The notes under the pieces were generated by a model. It ran no database searches and was not told where the DNA came from. It saw nothing but the letters and a program-made list of their open reading frames with translations. Shown piece by piece: positions 22,296 through 34,724 of a stretch of 64,000 nucleotides of DNA (the stretch's first letter is position 1; each line of letters begins with the position of its first letter). The DNA comes from Rhizomys pruinosus. Its lineage: Eukaryota > Chordata > Mammalia > Rodentia > Spalacidae. Both the position numbers and the translations under genes were made by a program. The stretch lies in contig VZQC01004563.1 in NCBI GenBank assembly GCA_009823505.1, positions 170,085 to 234,084 on the forward strand. The letters run 5' to 3'.

Positions 22296-22479
22296 ATTGG
22301 AATAGCATGAGAATTTTCTAGTCAGAATCACCCTGCCATTACAAAGTACACTTCATCATACCAAGCCAAAACATAAATAAGCATCACATGTGCTCTGAAT
22401 CGCTACAAAATTTACACTATTCTAATATTAACATCAATACTAAAGCTAAAGCCTGGCATATTAAGAAATAAAAGTGACA

Positions 22480-22615
22480 CGGACATGGTGACAAATGCTT
22501 TAATCCCAACATTTGAAAGGCTGATCCCTGTGAGAGCTGTGAGATCGAGGAAAGCCTGTGATGTTTCACATAGTGATTTATAGGCCATCTAAGTGAGATA
22601 GTAAAAAAATTAAAT
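22480..22615 (+). mobile_element. Old B1 SINE
   Basis: Diverged sense B1 (GGACATGGTGACAAATGCTT, TAATCCCAACATTTGAAAGG) ending in an A-rich tail. Confidence 0.7.
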
Positions 22616-22627
22616 AAAATAAAGTAA

Positions 22628-22735
22628 GCCAGGCATGGTGTCCCATGCTTTTAATCCCAGCACTCAGAAGGCAGAGGCAGGCCAGCCTGGTTACATAGTG
22701 AGGTCAGCTGAGGCTATAGGGAGACCCTGTCTCAA

Positions 22736-22767
<32 letters not shown>

Positions 22768-22785
22768 ACACACACACACACACAA
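22628..22785 (+). mobile_element. B1 SINE with (CA)n tail
   Basis: AGCCAGGCATGGTGTCCCAT, TTTTAATCCCAGCACTCAG and GGGAGACCCTGTCTCAAACA, with an internal deletion after GCAGAGGCAGG. The A-tail has turned into a (CA)n run at about 22735-22784. Confidence 0.9.
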
Positions 22786-22986
22786 GCATAAAATATAAAC
22801 AATAATAAATAAGTAAATAAAATGAAAATGAAATATTAGGTTTTTCTTTGAGATGAATTTTACAGACTATTCTACTGTAGTTTAGAGATATCCTGCTTCT
22901 AAAATATTACACTATGTTCATGAGATAAAAGAGAAGCCAGAAACAAATCCAGAGGTTGTCCTTTCAGATGCCATTTTATATATTCT

Positions 22987-23151
22987 CTTTTTGTTGTTTT
23001 GTTTTTTACTTTTTCAGATAGAGTCTCCCTTTAGTCTCAACTGGCCTGGAACTAACTATGTAGACCAGGCTGGCCTTGAACTCACAGAGATCTGCCTGCC
23101 TCTGCCTTCCAAGTACTAGGATTAAAGGCGTGCACCACCATGCCCAGCTTT
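22987..23151 (-). mobile_element. B1 SINE, antisense
   Basis: T-rich start, AGATAGAGTCTCCC, GAACTAACTATGTAGACCAG, ... GTGCACCACCATGCCCAGCT. A 14-bp target-site duplication, ATTTTATATATTCT, is at 22973-22986 and 23152-23165. Confidence 0.96.
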
Positions 23152-23165
23152 ATTTTATATATTCT

Positions 23166-25532
23166 TAGGCCTAACTTCATCTTGTGATAAGTTTCATTTC
23201 TTTAAGTATTGTTTTCCCTAAGACATACAAAGAGAAAGTTAAGGATCAGTTTCTTTTTACTGGAAATCACGTTTGCCCTGAAAGCATGGCCCTTACTGCA
23301 GACTCTCACTTTTGTAAATAGCTTGGTTGCTCCATGCTATTTCTTGATTGGTATTAATTTTAATATTAATTCTGATTGGCTATTTACTTATAAAAAGCTG
23401 TGTAACCCATTTCTCAGTGCCTCACTCCTCCCTAGCTGAGTGGGGCCCACTTGTAAGCCATATGCTGTCCTTTAAATTCCACGTGGTCCTCCAAGTGGTC
23501 TGGTCTCTCCATTGTGACCCTGCAACAGTTCAGTGTTAGGCATTTAAGAAATGGGATTTCAAATATATGATCCTGATGTAAGCAAGTGCAGCCAGCAGTT
23601 CGGATAGTATTGATTTTCATATCCCATGTATCTTAAAAAATGTAATCCAAGCAAAAACAATTCCAGAAGCTTTATAAATGTGTTATTTTCATCTTACATT
23701 CTAAAAATCCTTTTTATTGAAAATACTTTTTGTGATTCAAATGTAAGAATTAATCAAATATACCTTTTAAATATAGGACAGTCTGTCAGAGTGTAACATG
23801 ATCCGGTACTAAAGCTAGAGGTCTTACCTCTCTTGCGAGGGTTGTGTTTTATTGGGGCTCTGGATCAAGAACCTGAGTGAGCCATAGAGATTGTTTTTGT
23901 GTGTTTTCCACTAGAGGTTTTGATCAAAACTCCTTGGTTAGTTTGAGCATAAGGAAAGTTAAAAACATAAAGCCTTTTGTATCTGTAAAACCTTTTAGTA
24001 CAGAGTCCAGTAAATTTTCACCTTTGTCCTCCGTTATGTGAAGGATTGTAGGACGGATTCCTTTGTTCCCTAGTTGTTCTGAGGAAGCGAAGTGTTCCAT
24101 GGCTTTGATTGGGATGTAGGACATTCACCCAGGTAAGTCAGAGGCACTGTGGCTTCATCTCAGAACTTCAAACAGCACTGCCTACATTTCTGTCAGATAT
24201 TTCCTCATGTGAAAGGTGCACGACTAGAATACAGTTGAAAAAGAGGCCTCAGTATGCTAACAAAGGTTCTTGAAAATCACCACAATTTACACAGGACCTC
24301 CAATAATGTTAACTGATTACAACTTCAATGATTGTGGAGAGGTTGGAGTGTTGCTGGTCCACAGTCTAGTAACAATTTATCTTGGTCTCTATTAGTCCAC
24401 TAGTTTGCTATGTGTTACCTCTGTATGTGACTTAACATCTCTGTGACTATTTGGCAGATCCCTTGGAATGTACAAATACAGCAGTAGCTTCAGCCAACCA
24501 AAAGGCTAAGAATGTGGCCAGATAGCATCTGAGTCCTTTCACTGAGATTTCCCTACTTTCCCAGAACCTACCTACCTGATATTTTCACCAATTTAATTAA
24601 AAGTGTCATGATTTAGATATTTTCTTTGTTCTGCTAGTATAAAAAATTTCAGGTAACTATTACCCTGAAGATGGAATTTGCGGTCATCAGAAACTATCAC
24701 CTCAGACCATCATCACTCATATTTGACTACAGATAAACTAGTTCTAATTGTCTTTGAGGTGAAAGTTGTTTTGACAGTTTGCTACAGTTCTATGGTATCT
24801 AATTAATTTCCTGCTTCATAAATGAGAGTGTGTACAAATTAATTCTAATATATCTATTGTTTCTGTATTTTTGTTTGATTAATAATTTTAATTCCATAAA
24901 ACAAAAATTACCTTTATTTCGACTTTATATTAATAAATTGAAGTTTGTAGAGGATAAACAATGTGGTTTTTGTCCACTGCTACAAAAGGACAGCTTAAAG
25001 ACTCAAATCCATGCACTCTGACTCTAGTGCCTATAGTTTGATAAATATTGAGAGGTATCTTGACATAGTCACCAATGAAATATTTATTTGACTCCATTAC
25101 CAAATATCCTTGGATAGTTCCTCTTGGAAATATATATGTTAAACTCTATGGGTCTTCTTCAAGGGAGTCATGTTAGATAGGCCGATGAGACTCCGGTTGA
25201 TGAGTTCACACCAAGAGACATCTGGGCACACAAACAATTCTATAGATGTTTACATATATGATAGAAAACATGAAATCTGGGAAGCAATGGAATAGGTGCT
25301 GATAAGGGAGGTATGAAATGCACAGAAGTTCAATAAATATATACTGTATACAAAGAAAAACCAGCAAAACTTAAAAAATGTATATGGGGAAAACAAATTA
25401 TTTTTATTGTTGAAGAAAATTTATGAACAGTAGCAAAGGTACATCATAAATGACCTATATAAGGTTTATCAATAATTAAAACATGAAGTTGCCCCCCTCG
25501 CACTGAATGTTCTTCTGTCACATTAAAGATCA
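23166..25532. other. Long non-coding stretch, no gene
   Basis: About 23.9-24.55 kb has moderately GC-rich texture that may be an eroded retroviral-type repeat, but I cannot name it. Otherwise no repeat or gene is recognised. Confidence 0.3.
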
Positions 25533-25686
25533 TGAATTCCTAAGCATAAAAAAAGACTGAAAGATGCAGGACAGTTATTGCAGAATGCATGATCTGGGGT
25601 AGGGCGGGTTGGGGTGGGAGGGAAGGGAAAGGGGAATATGCCTGAACTGAATTGAAAAATGATGTCTGAAATACACAAAACATCAA
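25533..25686 (+). mobile_element. L1 3' end, very short insertion
   Basis: Terminal L1 3' block: GACTGAAAGATGCAGGACAG, GCAGAATGCATGATCTGGGG, a G-rich tract, AACATCAATAAATAAA. AAAGATCA occurs just before (about 25526-25533) and just after (about 25687), a plausible 8-bp target duplication. Confidence 0.85.
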
Positions 25687-25689
25687 TAA

Positions 25690-26119
25690 ATAAAAGATCA
25701 CCAGTAGCAAGGGTCTGGGCTCTTAGGGATGAATGTGGTGTCCTTGTTACCATTCTCTATTTGGTACCATTGAGTCAGTTTGTTTCTACTTGTTCTCAAA
25801 TGTGTGTTGTGGCCCTACCGGCAGAAGGGCTTTGCTTTCAGCAACTTCTTCGATTTTCTTAGATGGAATGTATGCCATGCAAAAGCTTCCCTGTCCTGGA
25901 GCAGACGTTGCAGTTACTCCCCTTTACTCTTATATCTGTTTTATTCTTTGCATTTTCCATATATGAATGAGTTGTGGTCACCTAGTAATTTCTAGTAGGC
26001 AAGTTAACCCTAACATTTTCTTTGTCTGTGTTCATACTTTGGATAATGTATTCGTCTATTTTAGTTTGAATGTCCTATTCTTGTTCTTATTGTATATATT
26101 CAAATTTGCCTTATGTTCA
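25690..26119. other. Unclassified stretch
   Basis: Three overlapping short open frames occur, but they have no recognisable domain or start context. I do not call a gene. Confidence 0.3.
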
Positions 26120-26960
26120 ATAATTAATATCATTATTGATCCTAAAAAGAGTTCACAGTCTTATGTGACACTCCCTGCTCACATTTGAGGAAGAGGTTCA
26201 TTAAACATGTTGGTATTGTTTGGGCAACTTTCATTCATGCATAACGTTCATCCCTGAGGTCTTGTTGTAGGATTCTCTGATGCTAACCAAGTGTAAGTTA
26301 ACCTTGGTCTGGGACTACGTTGACTACATCATTCTGTTTGACAAAAGAGATAAATAATCTCTTCTTTTCTTATTTTATCCCTTTTATTGCTCTCTCCAGC
26401 CCTAGATCTTTGAATAAAGTATCAAATATTGTATTGAATAAGACTGGAAAGAGTTGATATTCTATATTATTTTTAGCAAAATGGCTTCTGTTTTTACCCG
26501 TGTGGATTTTGTTAGCTAAGCTATTGTCATATATATCTTTCATTATGTTGAAGTAAAATTCTCCTATTCATAATTCCTTCAGGACTTTTAACACAAAGTA
26601 TCTCTTACTATTGAAATGATGACATTATTTCTGTTCTTGTGAATATATGTTATATTATGCTTGTTCATTTTCATATACTGAACCATCCTTGCATCACTGG
26701 GATAAAACCAAATTGGTTCTGGTGATTCTACATTTCTTATTGTTTTTTATATGTTGATGAATGGGCTTCCAAGTATTTTATTGAGTACATTTATATCCAC
26801 ATTCATAATGGATATTTGTCTATAATTTTCCTTCATAGTTTTATCTTTCTCTGATTTGGTTTCAGGTAAATTCTGGTTGGTCAATGAGTTTGGTAGTGCT
26901 CCATAATTTTCCATTTCATGGAATAATTTAAGGAGTACTGGGTGTCATATCAATTCGTGA
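26120..26960 (-). mobile_element. Old L1 ORF2 (RT region), antisense
   Basis: Antisense old L1: the ACCATCCTTGCATCACTGGG / ATAAAACCAAATTGGTTCTG region is a well-known complement of the ORF2 RT part. It is preceded by TTGAATAAGACTGGAAAGAG-type sequence and followed by CAATGAGTTTGGTAGTGCTC. Many stops and indels; heavily decayed. Confidence 0.75.
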
Positions 26961-27221
26961 ATAGTCTTGACTGCAATTATGTATCATATGTATCATAGAA
27001 TCTACTCAATGAATGCTAGCTATAAGGTGGAGAAGACATTATTTACTGATTTTCATTTTGCCAGTCTTCAGATAGTTTCATATGCAGAATGTTGTGTAGT
27101 ACATGTAATAGCATAAATTACAGGGATTTCATCGAACTTTTACAACAGGCTGAATAAACATCTTCAATTTGGTAAATAATAAATATTTGTTTTATTGATA
27201 TAAACATGAATTAGAGATTTG

Positions 27222-27592
27222 GGCTGAGACTTATTTATTGTGTGTGTGAGTGTGTCTATGTCAATTTGTGTTATACACACACTTGTGTGCAGCAGCAGAC
27301 ACATATGTGCAACATTAAAGAGGACAAAAGAGAATACCAGGTGTCCTGCTTTATCAGTCTCTTCCTTATTTCTTTGAATCAGGGTCTCTCATTGAACCTG
27401 GAATTAGCCTGGCATTCAGCAAGCCCTGGGGATTCTCCTGCGCCTTGTTTTTGCCTTGCAGAATGCTTAGCTTACAAACATACCTTCGCCCACCCTGCCT
27501 TTGTACATGGATACTGGGGCTTTGTACTCAGATCATCAAGTTTGTGCAGCAAGCACTCGTATTTATTGAGCCATTTCCTTAGCAAACGTCTT
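27222..27592 (-). mobile_element. B4-type SINE, antisense
   Basis: (GT)-rich start, then an antisense B1-like middle (AGGGTCTCTCATTGAACCTG, CTGGGGATTCTCCTGCG), then GTACATGGATACTGGGGCTT and GCAAGCACTCG...TTGAGCCATTTCC, the antisense ID-like head. A 139-codon open frame on the plus strand is a by-product of this repeat. Confidence 0.8.
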
Positions 27593-27661
27593 TATTTATA
27601 TAGCATGCTGGTATTGAATAATGAGACAGTAGCTAGGATTAATCTCCCTTTATATGTCTAA

Positions 27662-28195
27662 AGCTTGCATTTCTTCCAAAGGGGGGAAAAACATACTGAG
27701 TAATTTATCATTCATCAGATTGGTGAGTAATGTTTGACTGGGTTCCAGCTTTATCCTGAGAATTTTGTCCATAAAATAACTGAACATTCTTTTGCACTCA
27801 CAAATTTTCTTTTGACTCTTTTCCACATGTGATTAGTTTAAATAAACTACTCTTACAATGTCCCTTTCTACTTAGAACTTTTTCTTATTTCTTTCCCAGG
27901 ATCTCTTTGAACAACATTTCACTTTTTCTTTCCATTCCATAACCACCTTGTAACTTTGGATCCTTAGCATATTTGACGCTTCCCCAGACATGCACAAATT
28001 TCTTTGTTAATTTAGCTAATGAGTGTACTTCATGTTTATTTTCCTTTGGTTTACTGTCAGCATTTTATATAATAGATCTCTACTGTATCTATATTTGAGG
28101 TGCTATTCTCTCTTCATTCAATATTTTACTTTATTTAATTACTGATTGGATTAAGTTCCGCATTCATTGAGCTGTGTTTTACTCATTTTATTTTA
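27662..28195. other. Non-coding stretch
   Basis: AT-rich, possibly old antisense L1, not resolved. Confidence 0.25.
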
Positions 28196-28199
28196 TTTT

Positions 28200-28315
28200 A
28201 TTTTGAAATAAGGATTCACTATGTAATTCAGGCTCGACTAGAATACCTGGCCATTATAAAACCTCAGTTTCCCAAATGCTGGGATTACAAGCATAAGAAA
28301 CTTAACCTGGCCAGG
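28200..28315 (-). mobile_element. Old B1/7SL-type SINE, antisense
   Basis: TTTGAAATAAGGATTCACTA, TGTAATTCAGGCTCGACTAG, AAATGCTGGGATTACAAGCA: strongly diverged antisense B1-like. Confidence 0.65.
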
Positions 28316-28319
28316 CTAT

Positions 28320-28842
28320 GAAATTTTATCAATAATACTCAGTTTCTAGTGACAGCTTAATTTTTTCTGCCTGAATCTTAAGATAAATATTCCGTGAATA
28401 AACAGTAAAACAAAAGACACTTGAGCCCATACTAATGCTAATGAGATATATGCTGCAGTGTGCTTGCTTGCCAGGAGTCTTCTGTTGGTTTATCTGCTGA
28501 AAAGGGTATGTGCTACTCTCTCGCTTCACCATGAAGCTGTATTATCTCCTGTGGTCCTTATTTCCATAAAATGTTAAGTAGATTGCAGCTCTGATTATTC
28601 CAAACTTGTTTGGAAAGTATGTACAGGACTGGATAAGCATTAGTATTTGATAAAAATAATCTGTGATATTAATTTGAATGCAAAGCTGGAAATGACCTAC
28701 TTCATCAGCACATGAATAACAGAAATCTCATTATTTAGTAGTAGAATGATTTAGAGTCTTATTTGTAAGAAACTTGGGGCTTTCTCCAAGGAATCTCTAA
28801 GGAAATAATTAGGGGAGGGTGGACAAGATTTCATTTTTCTTT
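28320..28842. other. Unique non-coding stretch
   Basis: Nothing recognised. Confidence 0.35.
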
Positions 28843-29532
28843 TTTAACATATTTTATTGACATTTTTTGTAACTCATACATCATTTTTCAGTTCAATTTA
28901 GACACATTCCCCTTTCTATGCCCCCCCCCAGCCAACCCCTGTTCCTGCATTCTGCCATACCTGTCTTGCATCTTTCAGTCTTTTTTCATATTTTTCCCTT
29001 TAATTTTATATTACTTCAAAATATGCATACATATCCTCCACCCATATACCAATTTTACAAAATCTGAACATAAGTGGTAGGTTAGTTCGCAAGCCCATTA
29101 AGGTATTCACCTTCTAGCCATACTGCTGCTTTCATATAAAAAAGAAATATAACATAGAAGATGTTCAGGTTGCTTTGCAACTAGGGGTTTTGTGCTAGCA
29201 CCCACAAATGAGGGGACACCATGCATCGTTTGTTTTTCTGGGACTATGTTACTTCACTTAGCATAAAGGCTTCTAGTTCTATCTATTTACCTGTAAAGTT
29301 CATGATGTCATCTTTCTTTACTGATGCATAGAACTGCATTGTGTAGATGTACCACATTTTCTGTATCTACTCACTCCTTGAGGGACATTTGCGTTGCTTC
29401 CAGCTTTTTGCTATTGTGAAGAGAGCTGCAATAAACATAAATGTGCATGTATCTTTACAATAGGATGAATCTTGTGGGTATATTCTCAGGAGTGGTATAA
29501 CTGGGTCAGGTCGTAGGCTAATTTTCAGTCTT
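28843..29532 (-). mobile_element. L1 3' end, antisense
   Basis: Antisense 3' terminal block (GACATTTTTTGTAACTCATA, C-run, CCTGCATTCTGCCATACCTG), 3' UTR, then the ORF2 C-terminus from its stop at about 29195-29197. The ORF2 part (KDTCTFMFIAALFTIAKSWK, about 29460-29400) has only a few substitutions from the other copies. It stops at a T-run near 29531 where the B1/B3 chimera begins. Confidence 0.88.
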
Positions 29533-29548
29533 TTTTTTTTTTTTAACT

Positions 29549-29666
29549 TTTTGTTTTTTTTTTTTTTTTTGTAGCCCAAGCTGGCCTGAACTCACTCTGT
29601 AGCCAGCTGGCCTTGCAAATCTCAGAGATCTGCCTGCCTCTGCACTCGGAGTTCTGGTGATTAAAG
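29549..29666 (-). mobile_element. B1 SINE, antisense, joined to B3-like SINE
   Basis: T-run, then antisense B1 with several single-base gaps (TGGCCTGAACTCACTCTGTA, CTGGCCTTGCAAATCTCAGA), ending at ATTAAAGGCA just short of the B1 5' end. Confidence 0.85.
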
Positions 29667-29805
29667 GCAGCTGAGAACCTTCTTAACTCCAGTTCCAGGG
29701 AATATGGACCCCTCCTCTTCTGACCCTGTGGCATTGCCACACATTTTGGTGCACCAACCTACATGCAGGACACGTACACTCTACACATAAAAAATTACAT
29801 TAATT
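29667..29805 (+). mobile_element. B3-like SINE 3' half
   Basis: Begins GCTGAGAACCTTCTTAACTC, the middle of the B3-like consensus, and runs to the end (CAACCTACATGCAGGACACG, ACACATAAAAAATTAC). It has no tRNA-like head. It is fused without spacer to the inverted B1, and several small indels are present. Confidence 0.85.
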
Positions 29806-30050
29806 CAAAAAGAACAAATATTTATTTACATTTCTTACATTTAATAGCAACGTTGAGAGTAAAAAAATTTAAAAAGTATAATGTGGCATTGAAAACATGT
29901 CACTCCCCTTCTTAGGAAACAATGAGAAATTAATAATGTGCACCCTGGACTGAGTTTTTTACATTAGCTCCAGCTCTTATAATATCTAGAGCAAGTTCAT
30001 TACTTCACCTTTCCATATTTGATTCATATTCCCATAAAATAAAATTTTCT

Positions 30051-30308
30051 GGGCTGGAGACCTGGCTCAACATTTAAAAGCACTGGCTGCCCTTGCAGAA
30101 GATCCAGCGGGGAACCCAACACCCGCATGAGGGCTAACAACCATCCATTAACTCCAGTTCCAGGAAACCTGAAACCTCCTTCTGAAGCCTATGGGTATTC
30201 TATGAGGCAGGTGCACTTACATTGCCACTAGTAGGCATATATATTCATATGCATAAAATAAATAAAATAAATAAATAAATATATATATATATATATATAA
30301 CAAAAAAA
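30051..30308 (+). mobile_element. Old B3-like SINE
   Basis: GGGCTGGAGACCTGGCTCAA head and AACTCCAGTTCCAGGAAACC single block (no duplication), with the 3' part ending in an ATAAATAAAT/(AT)n tail at about 30255-30300. Confidence 0.85.
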
Positions 30309-33300
30309 TTCACGTGCCTGTTTGTAAGGCTAATTGGATTAAATGAGACAGGAAATGGAAGACAGGATAGTGCTGTTCACATAGTAAGCTCACAGTAGAG
30401 TTGGTTGTTATTATTCAATTACAGTATTATATGAGTCACTTATGCTATTAGGTTAAACTAGTATCTCTTTTTCCTCATATAATACAGCCTTTTTCATATG
30501 CTCTCGAAATATGCTTTCAAATTTATTATTCTGCCAGAGACATACATATATTTTTCCTTACTTGAGTAATTAATATTGACCACTTTTTAGCTCTTTTACG
30601 TGTCCTGGATTTAGGTGGGCTCTAGGCCTGAAGACAGTGTCTCCCTTAGTGAAGAACTTGTCCTGCATTCCTCTGTAGATGGAGCTTATCTAATTGTCAT
30701 TAAAACTCAATATCTGGGGTCTGATTGGGCAACAAACCCTGTCTTGCTCATTTTATTTAGTACATGGTCTTCCCTGCTCTTACTGCACTCTGATAGCAGA
30801 CATAATTATCTCTCTGTGTTCACTAATTTACTACATTGTCCTATCTCATTACTTTAACTAAATTCCCAAATTGTTTCATGTATGAAGATGATATATATAT
30901 CCTTCATGGTTCCTTTTGTATTTACTTCCTTTATTTCACTTTTCCTATTGAGGCTCAGCACAAAAGAATATTTAAATAAGTAGTCCTTATTGTGAACTTA
31001 GCTCCTAAGAATATTGAATATATACATTCTTATCTCCATAAACCTGTATGGAAATGCTAAACTGAATGTTTTTCTGTATGTTGCTTTTTGTTTGTTTGCA
31101 GTCTCCAGTTGCAGTCGTGTTTTGCTTTTCACAGTTAGGCCTTAGATGAAGTTACAGGTGAAACTCCAAGTCCCTGTGGAAAGCTGGTATAATCTTAGTC
31201 AGCTAAAAATAACTGAGCATTTGTTGTGTGCTCGATACAGGATCAAAGTAGAGAGTGGAGAGAAGTGACCTCCAATCGAACACATCTTACACTGCTGTTT
31301 GTCAACAGTAAATTACATCTGATTTTAAACAAGAGAAGGGAAAACTGCTGGCGACCTGTGAATGCGCTTCATACAAGGATCAATAAGAAGGAGAATAGCC
31401 TTTTTAGCTTTTTCCAAGTTCTCTGACTTGCTAGGGCAAATTGGCAGTAGTTTTTGGTCGTTCTCAATTAACAGCACTCTCCCCCTAGGCCACAGAGTCT
31501 ATAGTCCTAGGGGTGAGGGTAAGATAGATTCTCAAAGAATAAAACAGGAGTTTTCCAGCCTGAAAATTGCTTTGATTAAAGGAAAAAAAAAGACTTGTGT
31601 TTTTACCTTCTCCAGCATCTGGAACTCAGAAACGTGCGTTGGGAAAAGAGAACAGGGAGAGTTTTCTGCATGTGGAAGACTTTTTTGAAGTAAATAAGTC
31701 TGAGCAATTTAAGATTGAATACACACACTAACTTAAAACTCTTTTAATCAGGATTTTGAAACATTTTATATAGATTCCCTGTGTGTGTATGTACATTCCC
31801 TGTGTCTTTTTTTCAAGAGTAACATTTCAGCTACATTCTATGCTATATTTTTCTTCTATTATAAATTTAGACATATTTCATTAAAAGCTATGTTGAAAGT
31901 TTAGATTTATTTATTGTGGCTTTCTGAAACTTCATGCAACCCAGATAAACCATCAAGGACATAGACCTCATAAAGGACAACCATGTATATAGTACAATAA
32001 CGGGAATTAAAACTCTCAAGGCATTGGAATCTGAAAAATCATTAGAGACAAATATAGCAATATCCCTTTAGTCAGCAATGAACAGCAGCTTTGTATGTTG
32101 ACATGTGTTGGGCTGTGACCTATGCAGAAGTAGAATGAATAAAAGACTGTACTTAGTGAGAGAAACAACTAGCACTGGAATTAAATTTTGTGGATAGAGG
32201 AAAATAGGTCAAACACACATGTTTTTCTAATTTGGATTGTTCATCTTTTAAGTAAATGTGCTCTCATTAACTATATTCCAACTACTGAGTAATTCACACT
32301 GTGATTAACTCAAATGCAGCAGTAATCTACTTGCAAATTTAGTTCTCTGGAAAATGACGAAAGATGGAAGGGCTCTTTGAAAATGGTCACATCTGACCTA
32401 TTACAAGCCTGGGTGAAAAACAGCAATGCTAAGAGTGCTACAACAAAACAAACCCATAAAAGCAGAAAATGGGAGTGCAAGTCACTCACCTTTACAACAG
32501 CTGCCTGGTGCCAATGAATCAAAGCACGTCCAGCCATAAATGGATCTGGTCAATGTCAATTTCCCCCAGGCATCTGGTATTGTCACTAGTGATTTGACTG
32601 AAGATTATCCATCAGTTAGTGCAGATTTGTTTTTTAATTGGCCCTCAGTGCACCTGCTATGCTTTTTCTTGTTCCGGGTCCCAGAAGCTTTTGCAGAGAG
32701 GAAGAAGCTTGCTGTCGGGAGAATATATTCTCAAAGTACTTTGTAAAGGACATTGGTAAGAACAATTAGGTTTCTAATACAAGAGAAAAAAGTGCTTTTA
32801 TTTCTTATAAGGAAAAGGAGAGAAGGCTGTCATCAGTGAAGCAGGAAGAAGCATCAAAACACATGTGTTATTATAAGGCCAAGATGGAAAGGTGATCATT
32901 TTCACAGTATTCTTTTTTTTTAATATCATGAAATAGTCAAGTATGACATGCTGGAAATAAATTATGAACAGGTGGGCAGGGTGTCTGGAGGCAGCAGCAA
33001 CACTCATCAGGCTGACAGTACAGCAAGAAAATCACAGGATGCTCATAGGTGGGTGAGGAAGCAGCAGGGAGATGATGGGCTACATGATACTCAGCATTAA
33101 TTACAACTGTGGAATTGCTGGGGGCGGATCCACATAGAGCACTGGAAACAAACACGGCTTGACACTGCATGGCATCTTTATAATGTTTGCAGTTGTTTCA
33201 TGAGATTATTATATTATAATGTGATACATAATTATAATATATGGGTGTAATGTATTTCAGATGAAATATATAAATCTACTGTTTCGATTTCTCATAATTT

Positions 33301-33540
33301 CTAACATAAATGACAAAAATTAATGTACAGTTAGTAAAATGTAGATCTGGAAAAATATCACACTGGTTTTGTGGTGGTGTTATTTATAGAGAAGCTAAGC
33401 ATCTTAGATGATAGATACACACATATGACTTTGGGTATTGTAGCTCTGTACCAGTTATCATACTAAACAAGCATGCTGATACTGAAAATTAACATCTCCA
33501 GGTCAGTTAACTGAGTAATCTGTGCCTTTTTATTTTTTAG
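30309..33540. other. Least repetitive stretch, about 3.2 kb
   Basis: No SINE or L1 recognised. Short frames lack known domains. The antisense segment 32490-32537 ends in a strong splice-donor match (see findings), and near 31070-31100 the plus strand has a pyrimidine-rich tract ending in TTTGCAG. Regulatory or non-coding exonic content is possible but unproven. Confidence 0.3.
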
Positions 33541-33544
33541 TTTA

Positions 33545-33757
33545 AAAAATGAATATATGTGTGTTTCTGTGTGTGGGTTTGTGCACTTGATTGTAGGTGC
33601 CTACAGAGCATGGAAGAGGACATGGGGAATGGGATTTCTTGGAGATGGAGTTTCCAGCACAGCCACCAGACGTGTGCTGGGAACCAAAACTTGCCTCCTG
33701 CCAAGAGCAATATGAATTCCTAATCACAGAGTCACCTCTCCAAACCATATACCCGTT
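33545..33757 (-). mobile_element. Old B3-like SINE, antisense
   Basis: Antisense order: GTGTGTTTCTGTGTGTGGGT, GATGGAGTTTCCAGCACAG, GTGTGCTGGGAACCAAAACT, CCTCCTGCCAAGAGCAATAT and CACCTCTCCAAACC. Confidence 0.75.
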
Positions 33758-33759
33758 TT

Positions 33760-34724
33760 ATGCAAGGAAGTGTTTACTGCAAATGAGATAAAACTTTATA
33801 ACATTAATCTTTTCTAGGGTCTATCCAATCAAAAAAAAATGCTTTGTGAAAAATTTGCTATACTGCAATCTCATGAATATTTCATCAGTACAAAATGCAA
33901 GCTCTCTTCTTTGACTAAAGAAAGATTTGCAGAAGAAATGGTTCATTTTCTTTATCTTCCATTTCTGCTTTGTAAAATTTGGTCATTATAATACTTCTGT
34001 GAGTTACCGGTACAAGGGATATGAGCCTCGACTTCTTTTTCTTCTTCAATCTCTCTCTTTCTCTTTCTTGATCCCTCTCTCAATCTTTTTCACTTCTTCT
34101 GCTAGTTGATTCGAAATTGATTTCTGCATTATGAATTTATACTTCTTATCAGATGTTACCTAATTCAACATCATTTTCCTAATTTGAAAAATAAAGAAAC
34201 TTATAGCACTTGGAATATGAGTACTCAAAACCAGCACAACTTTGTGTTGTTTATGATGCTGCTTATGGTTTGTTCTTCGTGTTCAAAGGCCTTATCTTCT
34301 TATTCATTATTTCCCTAGTGTTCATTATTACAGTTAAATTTTAAAAAATCCAAATGACTTATACATAACAATTCTGTAAGAATAAAAGAAGAGAGGTTTA
34401 ATGGAGAAAATGCTGAGGTGTTCAATAGATATAATAATAAACTTTTGGAACAAAATATGCTTGTAGCTTGGAAGCCTGAATATCATCTGTGTGCCCCTTT
34501 CAAATTTTAATAATTATCAATCTCCTTTGCTTTTTAACCTTGGCCTGAGTCCCAGACTTTAATTACTATCCCTTTTTAACTTGTCCTGAATTTTACCTCA
34601 GAGACACATCTCTGCTGGGTTTTTCTGCCTCAAAGTATCTCAGCCAACTTGGCACAGGAAGTCCTTGTCCCTATAATATCTCCACATTGTCTACAACCCT
34701 CTTCTCCACTATTTGGTAGATGAG
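33760..34724. other. Unique non-coding stretch
   Basis: Includes a CT-rich patch near 34035-34100. Nothing else recognised. Confidence 0.35.

Noticed and set aside
27242..27661. 139-codon plus-strand frame
   Set aside because: It lies over an antisense B4-type SINE, whose sequence explains the frame.
31070..31160. Plus-strand exon after the pyrimidine-rich TTTGCAG near 31100
   Set aside because: Acceptor-like motifs of this quality are common in T-rich DNA, and the only nearby donor is weak; no coding support.
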